Below, one piece after another: positions 13,550 to 22,711 of a DNA stretch of 24,175 nt; positions within the stretch are counted from its first letter, which is position 1, and the number at the start of each line of letters is the position of its first letter. The position numbers and the translations under genes are program-made. Source of the DNA: Deltaproteobacteria bacterium CG07_land_8_20_14_0_80_60_11 (GTDB lineage: Bacteria; Desulfobacterota; Desulfobaccia; Desulfobaccales; 0-14-0-80-60-11). The notes beneath the pieces are model-generated. The model ran no database searches. It saw nothing but the letters and a program-made list of their open reading frames with translations, and was not told where the DNA came from. The stretch lies in assembly GCA_002779455.1 (NCBI GenBank), contig PEWM01000108.1, forward strand, positions 16,518 through 40,692, given 5' to 3'.

Positions 13550-14899
13550 TTATCGAGAAATCTCGGAAATAATGCCATTTCTGAAATTCTCTATTTTTTT
13601 GAGGGTGCCTTTTTCTTGAAATATTTTATTTTCAATTTTGACTATTTTATTTTTCTTAATGAGCTTAGGTAACATTTTGTATAACAATATAACCATTGCA
13701 ATTCCAATAATTATTATTAATGATGGATGTATCACCCAATTTATAGTGGCTGTCCTAAGACTTATCATTACAATAAAAATTATAAAACCAAATATAAAAC
13801 ACATACATCCCCACATTTCTATCTTATAATATAAAAGCTTATCTTTTTCATTGTACAACTCACCAATGTATTTTCTCTTTTCTGCTATTAGCTTTTTATA
13901 ATTATCGTCAACAATATTTATGGCTAATTTCTTAGTTTTTATGGCTAAATTTGCAGCTATTAATAGATCAAGATAGCTATTCCGTTTAAAAAGATTAGTG
14001 ATATTTTTTATGGCCTCATTTATTGGCTCAAAATCTGCCACTCTTAATTCTTCTGCTTTTTTCTTAATATTCATTAGCTTATCTATCAAATTATTGACTA
14101 TCCGACTTTTATCATCCCTTAAATCTTCTGCAATCTTGATTATTTCATCCTTAACATTATTTAATTCTACATCATTATCGGCTGTTAATAGATAATTTGG
14201 ATCATTAACGATACACTTGGTCAAGTGTTGTTTAAACTCCTCTATGTAATTCATTTTAGCACAATATCGGGCATGGTGATAAACTGCATTCCAGTCTTGC
14301 GGTAGTAATTCCAAGGCCAGCTTTGTGGAATGGTAAGCATCGGGAACCTGACCCTCCTTGTAATAAACTATGGCAGCACAAACCAAAGCATAGCTTGCAT
14401 GCTTCTTTGATTGTGGAGCTGCATATTTGGCAGCTTTCTGGTAATAATCAAGTGCTTTTTTCAAATCATTTTTGTGGTAAAAGAAAATATTCCCCAACAT
14501 AAGGTGCACTAGAAAATCCTGGTAGTTCTTTTTTTCTGCTTCCAAGAGATCGTTTTCCGCCTCTTCAATCCAATTGTTAAGGTATGCAAATTCTCCACGT
14601 CTTCTTAACTCCCTGGCCTGGGTATCTAATGGCTTCTCCAAAATTTCTCTGATTGAATCTAATTGGTGGCCTAAAAGATCCAGTTTGTAATCGACCTCGC
14701 GAAAGCCTGCATCTATATTAAAACATAACTCCCGTAATCCTTCGCCTATGGTGTAAAAACCAGAGGTAAGAGCATGCCCCACTTCCGATACTTTCTCTGC
14801 AATCAATTCACTGCTGGCAATCACCTTGTCAGTTTTGTTCAACTGAGAATGGGCTTTCTTACCCAATTTCTGGATTTCATATTTGACTTGGTTTTGCAT
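13550..14899 (-). CDS. TPR protein with coiled coil and two C-terminal membrane helices
   Basis: A 449-residue protein of unknown function. Order of parts: an amphipathic, likely coiled-coil N-terminus (about 1-90; IGEGLRELCFNIDAGFREVDYKLDLLGHQLDSI), TPR-like helix pairs (about 97-240; AYLNNWIEEAENDLLEAEKKNYQDFLVHLMLGNIFFY, then KKALDYYQKAAKYA and AYHSTKLALELLPQDWNAVYHHA), a second Lys/Glu-rich helical region (about 245-358), two membrane helices (about 362-381 and 387-409), and a basic cytoplasmic tail. No enzymatic motif or signal peptide is seen. It is markedly AT-rich, splits dapB from the FAH gene, and is bracketed by heptamer arrays, all of which suggests acquisition. A scaffold or sensor role at the membrane, perhaps in defence, is only a guess. 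Confidence 0.7.
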   Translation of the reverse strand: MQNQVKYEIQKLGKKAHSQLNKTDKVIASSELIAEKVSEVGHALTSGFYTIGEGLRELCFNIDAGFREVDYKLDLLGHQLDSIREILEKPLDTQARELRRRGEFAYLNNWIEEAENDLLEAEKKNYQDFLVHLMLGNIFFYHKNDLKKALDYYQKAAKYAAPQSKKHASYALVCAAIVYYKEGQVPDAYHSTKLALELLPQDWNAVYHHARYCAKMNYIEEFKQHLTKCIVNDPNYLLTADNDVELNNVKDEIIKIAEDLRDDKSRIVNNLIDKLMNIKKKAEELRVADFEPINEAIKNITNLFKRNSYLDLLIAANLAIKTKKLAINIVDDNYKKLIAEKRKYIGELYNEKDKLLYYKIEMWGCMCFIFGFIIFIVMISLRTATINWVIHPSLIIIIGIAMVILLYKMLPKLIKKNKIVKIENKIFQEKGTLKKIENFRNGIISEISR

Positions 14900-15087
14900 T
14901 TAATCCTCATCAAATGACGTTCGCTCCATGCCAAACAGGTCAAAGCTTGGTAAAAGCAGTGCTTATCGTAAGGTGCGCAATGCGCTCCATAACCATCTAT
15001 TCATTGGAGGGGATGGTGCACGGTGAACACCCTTCTCCTGGCCACCCTGTTCGGCGGGCGATGCCCGCACTACATTTTACTAATTGC

Positions 15088-15104
15088 GGCGGCCACAGGC
15101 CGCC
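15088..15104. repeat. Extragenic palindrome (7-bp stem, 3-base loop)
   Basis: GGCGGCC and GGCCGCC pair around ACA. A second small palindrome (GCGGGC/GCCCGC around GAT) lies just to its left, near 15056-15070. They share the 244-base gap between dapB and the TPR gene with a heptamer array. Confidence 0.5.
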
Positions 15105-15115
15105 CTATCAACTAA

Positions 15116-15143
15116 CCACTGATCACTGACCACTGGCTACTGA
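15116..15143. repeat. Heptamer array abutting the dapB stop codon
   Basis: Four 7-base units fill the 28 bases directly after the dapB TAA. On the dapB strand they read TCAGTAG, CCAGTGG, TCAGTGA, TCAGTGG: the TCAGNNN form with one substitution. There is no gap between stop codon and array. Confidence 0.8.
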
Positions 15144-15947
15144 TTACTTCAGCCCCAACACATCCTGCATGTCATACAGGCCCGGCGGCTGCGACACCAC
15201 CCAGAGAGCCGCCCGCACCGCGCCCCGGGCGAAATTGTCCCGGCTGTGGGCCCGGTGGATGATCTCCAGGCGTTCGCCCATGCCCCCGAACAGCACCGTG
15301 TGCTCCCCGACGATGTCCCCGGCCCGCACCGTCTGGATGCCGATCTCTTGATCGGTGCGCGCCCCGATGATGCCGTGGCGGGCGTAAACGCCGGCCTTTT
15401 CCAGCTCCCGGCCCAGGGCGTGGGCGATGACCTGCCCCAACTTGATGGCGGTGCCGCTGGGGGCGTCTTTCTTCAGGCGGTGGTGGGCCTCGACGATCTC
15501 CACGTCGTAGCCGTCGCCCAGCACCCGGGCGATGTCCGCCACCACCTTGAACATCAGGTTGACCCCGACGCTCATGTTGGGGGCGAACACCAGGTGGGTA
15601 CGGGAAGCCAGGGCGTGAATCTCGGCGATCTGGGGCGGGGAAAACCCGGTGGTCCCCAGCACCATAGCCTTGCCCACGTCGGCTACTTTGCTCAGATGCG
15701 CCAGCGACGGCTCGGGATGGGTGAACTCAATGACCACGTCCCCCTGGGACAAGACCTGGTCCAGGGAGTCCACCACCTTGATGCCCTTGGGGGGCAACCC
15801 CACGACCTCGCCCACATCTTTGCCCGCCGCGGCGTGCCCCGGCGACTCCACGGCCCCCGCCAGCTGGATGCCCGCCGCCGCCTCTATCATGTGCACGATG
15901 CGGCCGCCCATGCGGCCCGCCACGCCGGTGACAATCGCTTCGATCAT
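15144..15947 (-). CDS. dapB: 4-hydroxy-tetrahydrodipicolinate reductase
   Basis: Second enzyme of the diaminopimelate branch: reduces the DapA product to tetrahydrodipicolinate with NAD(P)H. The 267 residues are of normal length. Visible are the Rossmann motif GVAGRMG (8-14), GTTG (98-101), FAPNMSVGVNL (121-131) and the active-site block EAHHRLKKDAPSGTA (153-167) with His155/His156 and the lysine that binds substrate. GGAGG precedes the ATG at good spacing. The gene follows dapA, separated by a 29-base palindrome, and its stop codon runs straight into a heptamer array. Confidence 0.96.
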   Translation of the reverse strand: MIEAIVTGVAGRMGGRIVHMIEAAAGIQLAGAVESPGHAAAGKDVGEVVGLPPKGIKVVDSLDQVLSQGDVVIEFTHPEPSLAHLSKVADVGKAMVLGTTGFSPPQIAEIHALASRTHLVFAPNMSVGVNLMFKVVADIARVLGDGYDVEIVEAHHRLKKDAPSGTAIKLGQVIAHALGRELEKAGVYARHGIIGARTDQEIGIQTVRAGDIVGEHTVLFGGMGERLEIIHRAHSRDNFARGAVRAALWVVSQPPGLYDMQDVLGLK

Positions 15948-15978
15948 AAAGCCTCCGTAAGTTTACCTGGGGAAGCCT

Positions 15979-16007
15979 GTAGGGGCGGGTTTAAAACCCG
16001 CCCCTAC
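15979..16007. repeat. 29-bp perfect palindrome between dapA and dapB
   Basis: Arms of 14 bases (GTAGGGGCGGGTTT and its complement) around one central A. The element at 22586-22614 is identical except for the central base, i.e. it is the exact reverse complement. It could form a strong hairpin between dapA and dapB in the mRNA. No T-run follows, so it is more likely to protect a 3' end or set relative expression than to terminate. Confidence 0.85.
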
Positions 16008-16014
16008 GATGCCG

Positions 16015-16890
16015 CTACTTAAGCAGCCCATATTTCTGCATCACCTGGCGCAGTTTGTCTTCGTTGGCGGCGGACAGGGGGCACAGCGGCTGCCGGACCT
16101 CGCCGGTGATTTTGCCCATCATTTTCAGGGCGGTTTTCGCCGGGGTGGGGTTGGTCTCGAAGAACATGGCCTCCATCAAGGGCCACATCTTGAAGTGGAG
16201 CGCCCTGGCTTTGGCCAGGTCGCCTTGGAAGAAGGCGTTGCACATCCCCGCCATGTCGGCGGGGGCCACGTTGGAGACCACGGAAATCACCCCCTGGCCA
16301 CCCACCGCCAGGAGAGGTAAGACGGTGAAATCGTCCCCGGAGAGCACGGTGAACTTGTCGCCGCACAGCTTCAGAACCTTGGAGCACTGCTTCAGGTCGC
16401 CGGTGGCCTCTTTGATCCCCACGATGGTGGGCATCTGTGCCAGCCGGGCCACGGTTTCGGGCAGCAGGTTGACGCTGGTGCGGGAGGGCACGTTGTAGAC
16501 CACAATGGGAATCCTGGTGTTGGACGCCACGGTCTTGTAGTGCTGATAGAGCCCTTCCTGGGTGGGCTTGTTGTAGTAAGGCGTGATCATCAGGGCCGCG
16601 TCCGCCCCGGCTTTCTCAGCGTGTTGGGTCAGCTCCAGGGATTCGGCGGTATTGTTGGAGCCCGTCCCGGCGATCACTACCACCCGTTTTTTCACCTGAT
16701 CGACGCAGGTCTCCACCACCCGTTTGTGCTCGGCGTGGGACAGCGTCGCGGATTCGCCGGTGGTGCCGCAGGGCACGATGCCGTGGATACCTCCCTTAAC
16801 CTGGAGCTCGATGAGCTCCCGGTAGGCCGCTTCGTCGAACTGGCCGTTTTTGAAGGGGGTGACAATGGCGGTGATGGCTCCCTTGAGCAT
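16015..16890 (-). CDS. dapA: 4-hydroxy-tetrahydrodipicolinate synthase
   Basis: Condenses pyruvate with aspartate semialdehyde, the first committed step of lysine and diaminopimelate synthesis. The 291-residue (beta/alpha)8 enzyme shows GTTGESATL with Thr43/Thr44, Tyr106 in TPYYNKP, Tyr132 in VYNVPSRT, and the Schiff-base Lys160 in GIKEATGD. The ribosome-binding site AAGGAGG overlaps the dapF stop codon (TAAGGAGG), so dapF and dapA are transcribed together. In many bacteria DapA is feedback-inhibited by lysine; I did not judge the allosteric residues. Confidence 0.97.
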   Translation of the reverse strand: MLKGAITAIVTPFKNGQFDEAAYRELIELQVKGGIHGIVPCGTTGESATLSHAEHKRVVETCVDQVKKRVVVIAGTGSNNTAESLELTQHAEKAGADAALMITPYYNKPTQEGLYQHYKTVASNTRIPIVVYNVPSRTSVNLLPETVARLAQMPTIVGIKEATGDLKQCSKVLKLCGDKFTVLSGDDFTVLPLLAVGGQGVISVVSNVAPADMAGMCNAFFQGDLAKARALHFKMWPLMEAMFFETNPTPAKTALKMMGKITGEVRQPLCPLSAANEDKLRQVMQKYGLLK

Positions 16891-16902
16891 GGTGGTACCT
16901 CC

Positions 16903-17730
16903 TTACTTGAGTTCGTCGACCCACAGTTCTCCCTGGTAGACCACCAGGGCGTCGCCTTCCAGGAAGACCTGGGTAAAGGCCTCCCCTTGGGGCGTGAAAT
17001 AGACGGTCAAGGCTTCGCCGCCCCGGGTGTGGACGGTCACCGGGGAGACCACCTGGCCCAGGCGGGCGGCGACCAGGGCCGCAGCTACGGCGCCGGTGCC
17101 GCAGGCCAGGGTTTCGTCCTCCACCCCCCGCTCATAGGTGCGGATCCTTAAGGTTTGGGGGCCTTCCACCCGGATGAAATTGACGTTGGTCCCCGCGGGG
17201 GCAAACCGGGGATGGAAGCGGACCGCCCGGCCCCAGCCGCTGACGGGGGTCTGCGCCAGGTCAGCCACCGGCACCGCCACGTGGGGCACGCCCACCTTCA
17301 GGAAATGGCCCAAGAGGGTTGCACCCTCTAAGGAGATGGTTTGCTCCATACGAAAATCCCCGACCCCGGCCATGAGCAGCTTGACCCGGCGGCCCTTGAC
17401 TTCGGCCTTGATGATGCCGGCCAGGGTCTCAAAGGACAGGTCAGGCGGGGCGATGCCGTTCAGGACCGCGCACCGGGCGGCGCAGCGCCCGCCATTGCCG
17501 CACATCTCGGGCTCGGAGCCGTCGGCGTTATAAAAGCGCCAGCGGAAGTTTGCCGTGGGGGAGGCCTCGATGAGGATCAGGCCGTCGGCCCCGGCCCCCA
17601 TCTGGCGATGGCAGACCCGGCGGGCGAACTGCGGCTGTTCGGCCTCGGGGATGAAGCGGTCCCGGTGGTCGATGAGCACGAAATCGTTGCCGCCGCCGTG
17701 CATCTTGTAGAAGGGGATGCGATTCTTCAT
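16903..17730 (-). CDS. dapF: Diaminopimelate epimerase
   Basis: Converts LL- to meso-diaminopimelate, needed for both peptidoglycan and lysine. The 275 residues carry the two catalytic cysteines: Cys77 in PEMCGNGGRC and Cys210 in ETLACGTGA. FYKMHGGGNDFVLID (7-21) is the typical start and fixes the ATG at 17728-17730; the open frame runs further upstream, but that part is lysA read in the wrong frame. No Shine-Dalgarno lies before the ATG: a 60-base two-hairpin repeat fills the space between the lysA stop and dapF. The dapA ribosome-binding site overlaps its stop codon. Confidence 0.95.
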   Translation of the reverse strand: MKNRIPFYKMHGGGNDFVLIDHRDRFIPEAEQPQFARRVCHRQMGAGADGLILIEASPTANFRWRFYNADGSEPEMCGNGGRCAARCAVLNGIAPPDLSFETLAGIIKAEVKGRRVKLLMAGVGDFRMEQTISLEGATLLGHFLKVGVPHVAVPVADLAQTPVSGWGRAVRFHPRFAPAGTNVNFIRVEGPQTLRIRTYERGVEDETLACGTGAVAAALVAARLGQVVSPVTVHTRGGEALTVYFTPQGEAFTQVFLEGDALVVYQGELWVDELK

Positions 17731-17736
17731 GCTTTT

Positions 17737-17796
17737 GTAGGGGCGGACCCATGTGTCCGCCCGGTATTGAGGGCGCACACGCGGGTGCGCCCCTAC
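17737..17796. repeat. Two-hairpin repeat element at the lysA-dapF junction
   Basis: The outer ends are GTAGGGG and CCCCTAC. Inside are two 8-bp hairpins: GGGCGGAC/GTCCGCCC (17741-17762) and GGGCGCAC/GTGCGCCC (17771-17792), with a short spacer. The right end overlaps the first base of the lysA stop codon and the left end lies 6 bases from the dapF ATG, so it fills the whole junction. Related hairpins occur at 8582-8618. Confidence 0.8.
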
Positions 17797-19052
17797 TATT
17801 TCAAAAATTCCGGGATCGACTCCCCCCAGACAAGCTGGCGGTAAGTCTCCCGTTTTCTGATAACATAAAAATCCTGATCCTGCACCAAGATTTCGGGCAC
17901 CCGGGGCCGGGCGTTGTAGTTGGAACTCATGGAAAAGCCGTAGGCCCCGGCGCTCAAGACCGCCACCAGCTCCCCCGGCTGAAAGGCCGGCATGAGGCGG
18001 TCTTTGGCCAGGAAATCCCCGGTCTCGCAGATGGGCCCCACGATGGAGGCCTTCACCTGGGGGCGGGCCCCCTCCACCACCGGCCACAGGCCGTGATACG
18101 AGCCGTAGAGGCTGGGGCGGGCCAGGTCGTTCATGCCGGCGTCCACGATGATGAAATGCTTGGCGTCGCCGGTCTTGGTGTAGAGCACCTTGGTCACCAG
18201 GATACCGGCGTTGCCCACCAGCACCCGCCCGGGCTCCAGGATGAGGGTGCACTTAAAGCCCTGGAGGTGTTCCAGGATTTGTTGGCCATACTCGTCCGGG
18301 TGGGGAGGCGCCTCGTCGTGGTATTGAATCCCCAGGCCGCCGCCCAGGTCCAGGTAGCGGATCTGGATGTCCAGGGCCCGCAGCCGGTCGATCAATTCTT
18401 TCAGCCTTTCTAAGGCGTCCACAAAGGGCGACACCTGGGTGATCTGGGAGCCGATGTGGCAGGCCACTCCCACCACGTCGAGATGCGGCAGGTCCCGGGC
18501 CCGGCGGTAGTCCTCCAGGGCCTGCTCGATGTCGATGCCGAATTTGTTCTTCTTGAGCCCGGTGGAGATGTAGGGATGGGTCTGGGCATCGATGTCCGGA
18601 TTGATCCGCAGGGCCACCCTGGCCTTGAGCTTCAGGCGGCCGGCGATGCAATTGATCTCCTCCAGCTCCTGGGAAGACTCCAGGTTGAACAGCAAGATGT
18701 TCGCCTTGAGGGCCGCCTTGATCTCCTCGGCCTTTTTGCCCACCCCGGAATAGACGATTTTTCCCGGGTCCACCCCGGCCGCCAGCGCCCGGTAGAGTTC
18801 GCCCCCGGAGACGATGTCCGCCCCGGCGTCCAGCCGGGCAAACAGCCGCAAAATAGCCAGGTTGGCGTTGGCCTTCACCGCGAAGCAGACGATATGGGGA
18901 AAGTCGGCGAACGCGGCGTTGAAGACCCGGTAGTGATGGGTCAGGGTGCCGGCGCTGTACAGGTAGAAGGGCGTGCCCACCGCCGCCGCGACCCTTTGCA
19001 CCGGCACGTTTTCACAAAAGAGTTCACCTGATTGATAATGGAAATGATGCAT
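17796..19052 (-). CDS. lysA: Diaminopimelate decarboxylase
   Basis: The last step of lysine synthesis: decarboxylates meso-diaminopimelate. The 418-residue PLP enzyme (alanine-racemase fold III) has the PLP lysine K60 in FAVKAN, HIGSQI, the glycine-rich phosphate loop DLGGGLGIQY, EPGR, and the active-site CETGDFLA near the C-terminus with the family end AGAYGFSMSSNYNARPRVPEILV. The short Shine-Dalgarno (AGGA) is rather far from the ATG. It is the first of the lysA-dapF-dapA-dapB set. Confidence 0.96.
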   Translation of the reverse strand: MHHFHYQSGELFCENVPVQRVAAAVGTPFYLYSAGTLTHHYRVFNAAFADFPHIVCFAVKANANLAILRLFARLDAGADIVSGGELYRALAAGVDPGKIVYSGVGKKAEEIKAALKANILLFNLESSQELEEINCIAGRLKLKARVALRINPDIDAQTHPYISTGLKKNKFGIDIEQALEDYRRARDLPHLDVVGVACHIGSQITQVSPFVDALERLKELIDRLRALDIQIRYLDLGGGLGIQYHDEAPPHPDEYGQQILEHLQGFKCTLILEPGRVLVGNAGILVTKVLYTKTGDAKHFIIVDAGMNDLARPSLYGSYHGLWPVVEGARPQVKASIVGPICETGDFLAKDRLMPAFQPGELVAVLSAGAYGFSMSSNYNARPRVPEILVQDQDFYVIRKRETYRQLVWGESIPEFLK

Positions 19053-19160
19053 AGCTGGAATCCTGGATAAAGAATCGGAATTTCTACCGATCCATCATAT
19101 ATGGATAAAGCGCCGGCGCCGTTTTGGGGGCGATGCCTGCCGGGTTCGGAAAGTTATGCC

Positions 19161-19970
19161 CTAACAGACATCCGTCAGGTTCCGGTTAACCGCGTATATA
19201 TACGCTATTTGGTTAATTTGACCGGTCACTTGTAAATCTTCGTTGACCACCATAATATTGAATCCACTCCTGCTTAACTTATCCATGATTTTCGAAACAT
19301 CGCCGTATTCCTGATGGATTTCCATAGCAATATATTTAATCTTATCAAGAGGTGGGTTATCGGCAAAAAACGCAAACTCACTTCCTTCAATATCTATTTT
19401 TAAAAAATCAATTATATCTAATGAATGGTCTTGCATGAGTTTTGCAAGAGTTTTAGTTTTTGCTTCTAAATGATCTAACAGGCCACCTCTCCCAATAAAA
19501 ATATTTTCGATAGCATAGTTGTCGAAACTATTGATCTGCATATTATGCAAAAACACATCATTATATTTATCTAAAACTTCAACAAAGATTATTTTTTGGC
19601 AGAAATTTGCGGCCAGCAAAGAAAATAGGCCTCTATTTCCGCCTAAGTCAACAACGTTTTTAAGTGTTTGATAATCTATATTATGATGTTTGAAATAGAC
19701 ATTTTTTATATATATATCCCTGACTAATCCAAAAGTATAACTATCTTCCTTGATGTTTTGGTCACAATATTGGCCATCGATGATAAATCTAAAGCCATTG
19801 ATAGATATCTGCATTTTATTATTCATTAATTTGTCGACCGCAGTAATCTTACCTTCACAAATAATTCGTGGAATAGATAACAGGGAAACAAAGATATAAT
19901 AAAGGTACGTTTTAATTCCGAGAACTCTTAAGGCATTCAGACCATAGTTTAAAAATAATTCTTTGACCAT
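19161..19970 (-). CDS. FkbM-family SAM-dependent methyltransferase
   Basis: The 269 residues show the FkbM layout: a variable N-terminus (here with a hydrophobic stretch at about 21-35 that may touch the membrane), the SAM-binding motif NVVDLGGNRGLFSLLAA (105-121), the acidic end of strand two (IFVEVLDKYND), and the conserved DFLKIDIEGSEFAFF (188-202). FkbM enzymes O-methylate polyketides, glycans or lipids; the substrate here is unknown. AGGAAG stands close before the ATG. The gene is strongly AT-rich, unlike the GC-rich genes on both sides, and no glycan or secondary-metabolite genes are near, so it is probably an acquired single gene inserted before lysA. Confidence 0.85.
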   Translation of the reverse strand: MVKELFLNYGLNALRVLGIKTYLYYIFVSLLSIPRIICEGKITAVDKLMNNKMQISINGFRFIIDGQYCDQNIKEDSYTFGLVRDIYIKNVYFKHHNIDYQTLKNVVDLGGNRGLFSLLAANFCQKIIFVEVLDKYNDVFLHNMQINSFDNYAIENIFIGRGGLLDHLEAKTKTLAKLMQDHSLDIIDFLKIDIEGSEFAFFADNPPLDKIKYIAMEIHQEYGDVSKIMDKLSRSGFNIMVVNEDLQVTGQINQIAYIYAVNRNLTDVC

Positions 19971-19986
19971 GAAACTTCCTATCTTT

Positions 19987-21069
<1,083 letters not shown>

Positions 21070-21077
21070 GTGCGCAA

Positions 21078-21133
21078 ACCCCTGACCCCTGACCCCTGAT
21101 CCCTGCCTTCTGACCCCTGACCCCTGACCCCTG
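21078..21133. repeat. Heptamer array ACCCCTG (8 units) abutting the argH stop codon
   Basis: Eight 7-base units, six of them exact copies and two variants (units 4 and 5), end on the base next to the argH TAG (21134-21136). On the argH strand the unit reads CAGGGGT, i.e. TCAGGGG. Each copy carries AGGGG, so the last one could serve as a weak ribosome-binding site for the lipoprotein gene. Confidence 0.9.
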
Positions 21134-22534
21134 CTAGACATCTTGCTCATGCAGATTCAGTCCCAGTTCCGCTGCCGCCCGTTCCAGGGCCTCGGCCACC
21201 CGTTCCGGGGCGGTGCCGCCCGGAGAGCGCCGGCGGGCCACGGAGTTTTCGATGTTGAGCCAGTCGAACACGTCGGGCTCGGCCTGGGGGGCGAACTGCT
21301 GGATTTCCGTAAGGCTCAGTTCCCACAACTCCTTGCCCTGTCCTTCGGCGAAGCGCACCGTGTTCCCTACCTGTTCGTGGGCGGTGCGAAAGGGCGCCCC
21401 TTTGGTCACCAGGTAGTCGGCCATATCGGTGGCGGTGAGAAAGCCCCCGTGCAGGGCCGCAGCCATGGCCTCCGGGCGCACCGTCAGATTTTCCACCAGG
21501 CCCGCCATCAACTTAACCGAGGCCCTGACCGTGTCCACGGTGTCGAACAGATGCTCCTTGTCTTCCTGGAGGTCCCGGTTGTAGGCCAGGGGCAGCCCCT
21601 TCAGGATCATGAGCAGGCCCAGGAGATGGCCCGCCACCCGGCCGGTTTTGCCCCGGATGAGCTCCGGGACGTCGGGGTTCTTTTTCTGGGGCATGATGGA
21701 GGACCCGGTGGCATAGGCGTCGGGCAGCGCCACGAACCCGAACTCCGAGGCGGACCAGAGGATGAGCTCCTCCGCCAGGCGGCTCAGATGCACCATGATG
21801 ATACTGGCATGAGCGGCAAATTCCAAGATAAAATCCCGGTCGCTCACCGCATCCAGGCTGTTTCTGAAGACCCGGGGAAAACCGAGCTCGGCCGCCACCG
21901 CCGCCGGGTCGATGGGAAAGGTGGCGCCGGCCAGGGCCGCAGCCCCCAGGGGCGAGACCTTGATGCGGCTCAGGGATTCATGCAGGCGCATCTGGTCCCG
22001 CCGCCACATCTCCTCATAGGCCAGGAGGTGGTGGGCGAAAAGGATGGGCTGGGCCCGCTGCAGGTGGGTGTAGCCGGGCATGATGACGCCCTGATGCAGG
22101 TGCGCCAGGCGCACCCCGGCCAGCCGCAGGCCGGCGAGATCATGGATGAGGCCCTCCACCTCCTCCGCCAGGTAGAGGCGCACGTCCAGGGCCACCTGGT
22201 CGTTCCGGCTCCGGGCGGTGTGGAGCTTCTTACCCGCCTCCCCGAGCCGGGCGGTGAGCCGGGACTCGATGGCCATGTGGATGTCTTCTAAGGCCGGGTC
22301 GAACTCGAACTCCCCGGCCTCGATCTCCCGGCGGATATCCGTAAGCCCCGCCACGATCCGGTCTGCTTCCGCCGGGGTGATGATGCCCTGCTGGGCCAGC
22401 ATCCGGGCGTGGGCGATGGAGCCGGCGATGTCCTGGCGGTAGAGGCGCCGGTCATAGCTCAACGATGAGGTGAAATCCTCTACCGACTTGTCGGTTTTGC
22501 CCTCGAAACGTCCGCCCCAGGGTTTTTGCGCCAT
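21134..22534 (-). CDS. argH: Argininosuccinate lyase
   Basis: Splits argininosuccinate into arginine and fumarate, the last step of arginine synthesis. The 466 residues show WGGRF at the start, TARSRNDQVALD (106-117), the catalytic His157 in PGYTHLQRAQP, and the fumarase/aspartase signature GSSIMPQKKNP (277-287) with the catalytic serine loop. GAGGAAGG stands before the ATG. It lies downstream of argG on the same strand, separated from it by an exported-protein gene. The stop codon runs directly into an eight-unit heptamer array. Confidence 0.97.
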   Translation of the reverse strand: MAQKPWGGRFEGKTDKSVEDFTSSLSYDRRLYRQDIAGSIAHARMLAQQGIITPAEADRIVAGLTDIRREIEAGEFEFDPALEDIHMAIESRLTARLGEAGKKLHTARSRNDQVALDVRLYLAEEVEGLIHDLAGLRLAGVRLAHLHQGVIMPGYTHLQRAQPILFAHHLLAYEEMWRRDQMRLHESLSRIKVSPLGAAALAGATFPIDPAAVAAELGFPRVFRNSLDAVSDRDFILEFAAHASIIMVHLSRLAEELILWSASEFGFVALPDAYATGSSIMPQKKNPDVPELIRGKTGRVAGHLLGLLMILKGLPLAYNRDLQEDKEHLFDTVDTVRASVKLMAGLVENLTVRPEAMAAALHGGFLTATDMADYLVTKGAPFRTAHEQVGNTVRFAEGQGKELWELSLTEIQQFAPQAEPDVFDWLNIENSVARRRSPGGTAPERVAEALERAAAELGLNLHEQDV

Positions 22535-22585
22535 ACGCGACCTTCCTCAGTTATTCATAAAAGGCATAAAATATGTCGCCTTACT

Positions 22586-22614
22586 GTAGGGGCGGGTTTT
22601 AAACCCGCCCCTAC
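22586..22614. repeat. 29-bp perfect palindrome upstream of argH
   Basis: The same 14-base arms as the element at 15979-16007, with a central T instead of A, so it is the exact reverse complement of that copy. It lies between the exported-protein gene and argH. Confidence 0.85.
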
Positions 22615-22711
22615 CAGGGCCACATCGTCCAGGAAATTTTTTTTATGCTTGGTCGAATAAGTTCTTATTTAAAAGCGCTTAAAATCCCTTTTCCTAATCC
22701 GGCCCGGCCCC

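Noticed and set aside
16903..18252. A 449-residue open frame with DapF at its end
   Set aside because: The first 174 residues are lysA read in another frame plus a repeat element. The DapF family start is at 17730.
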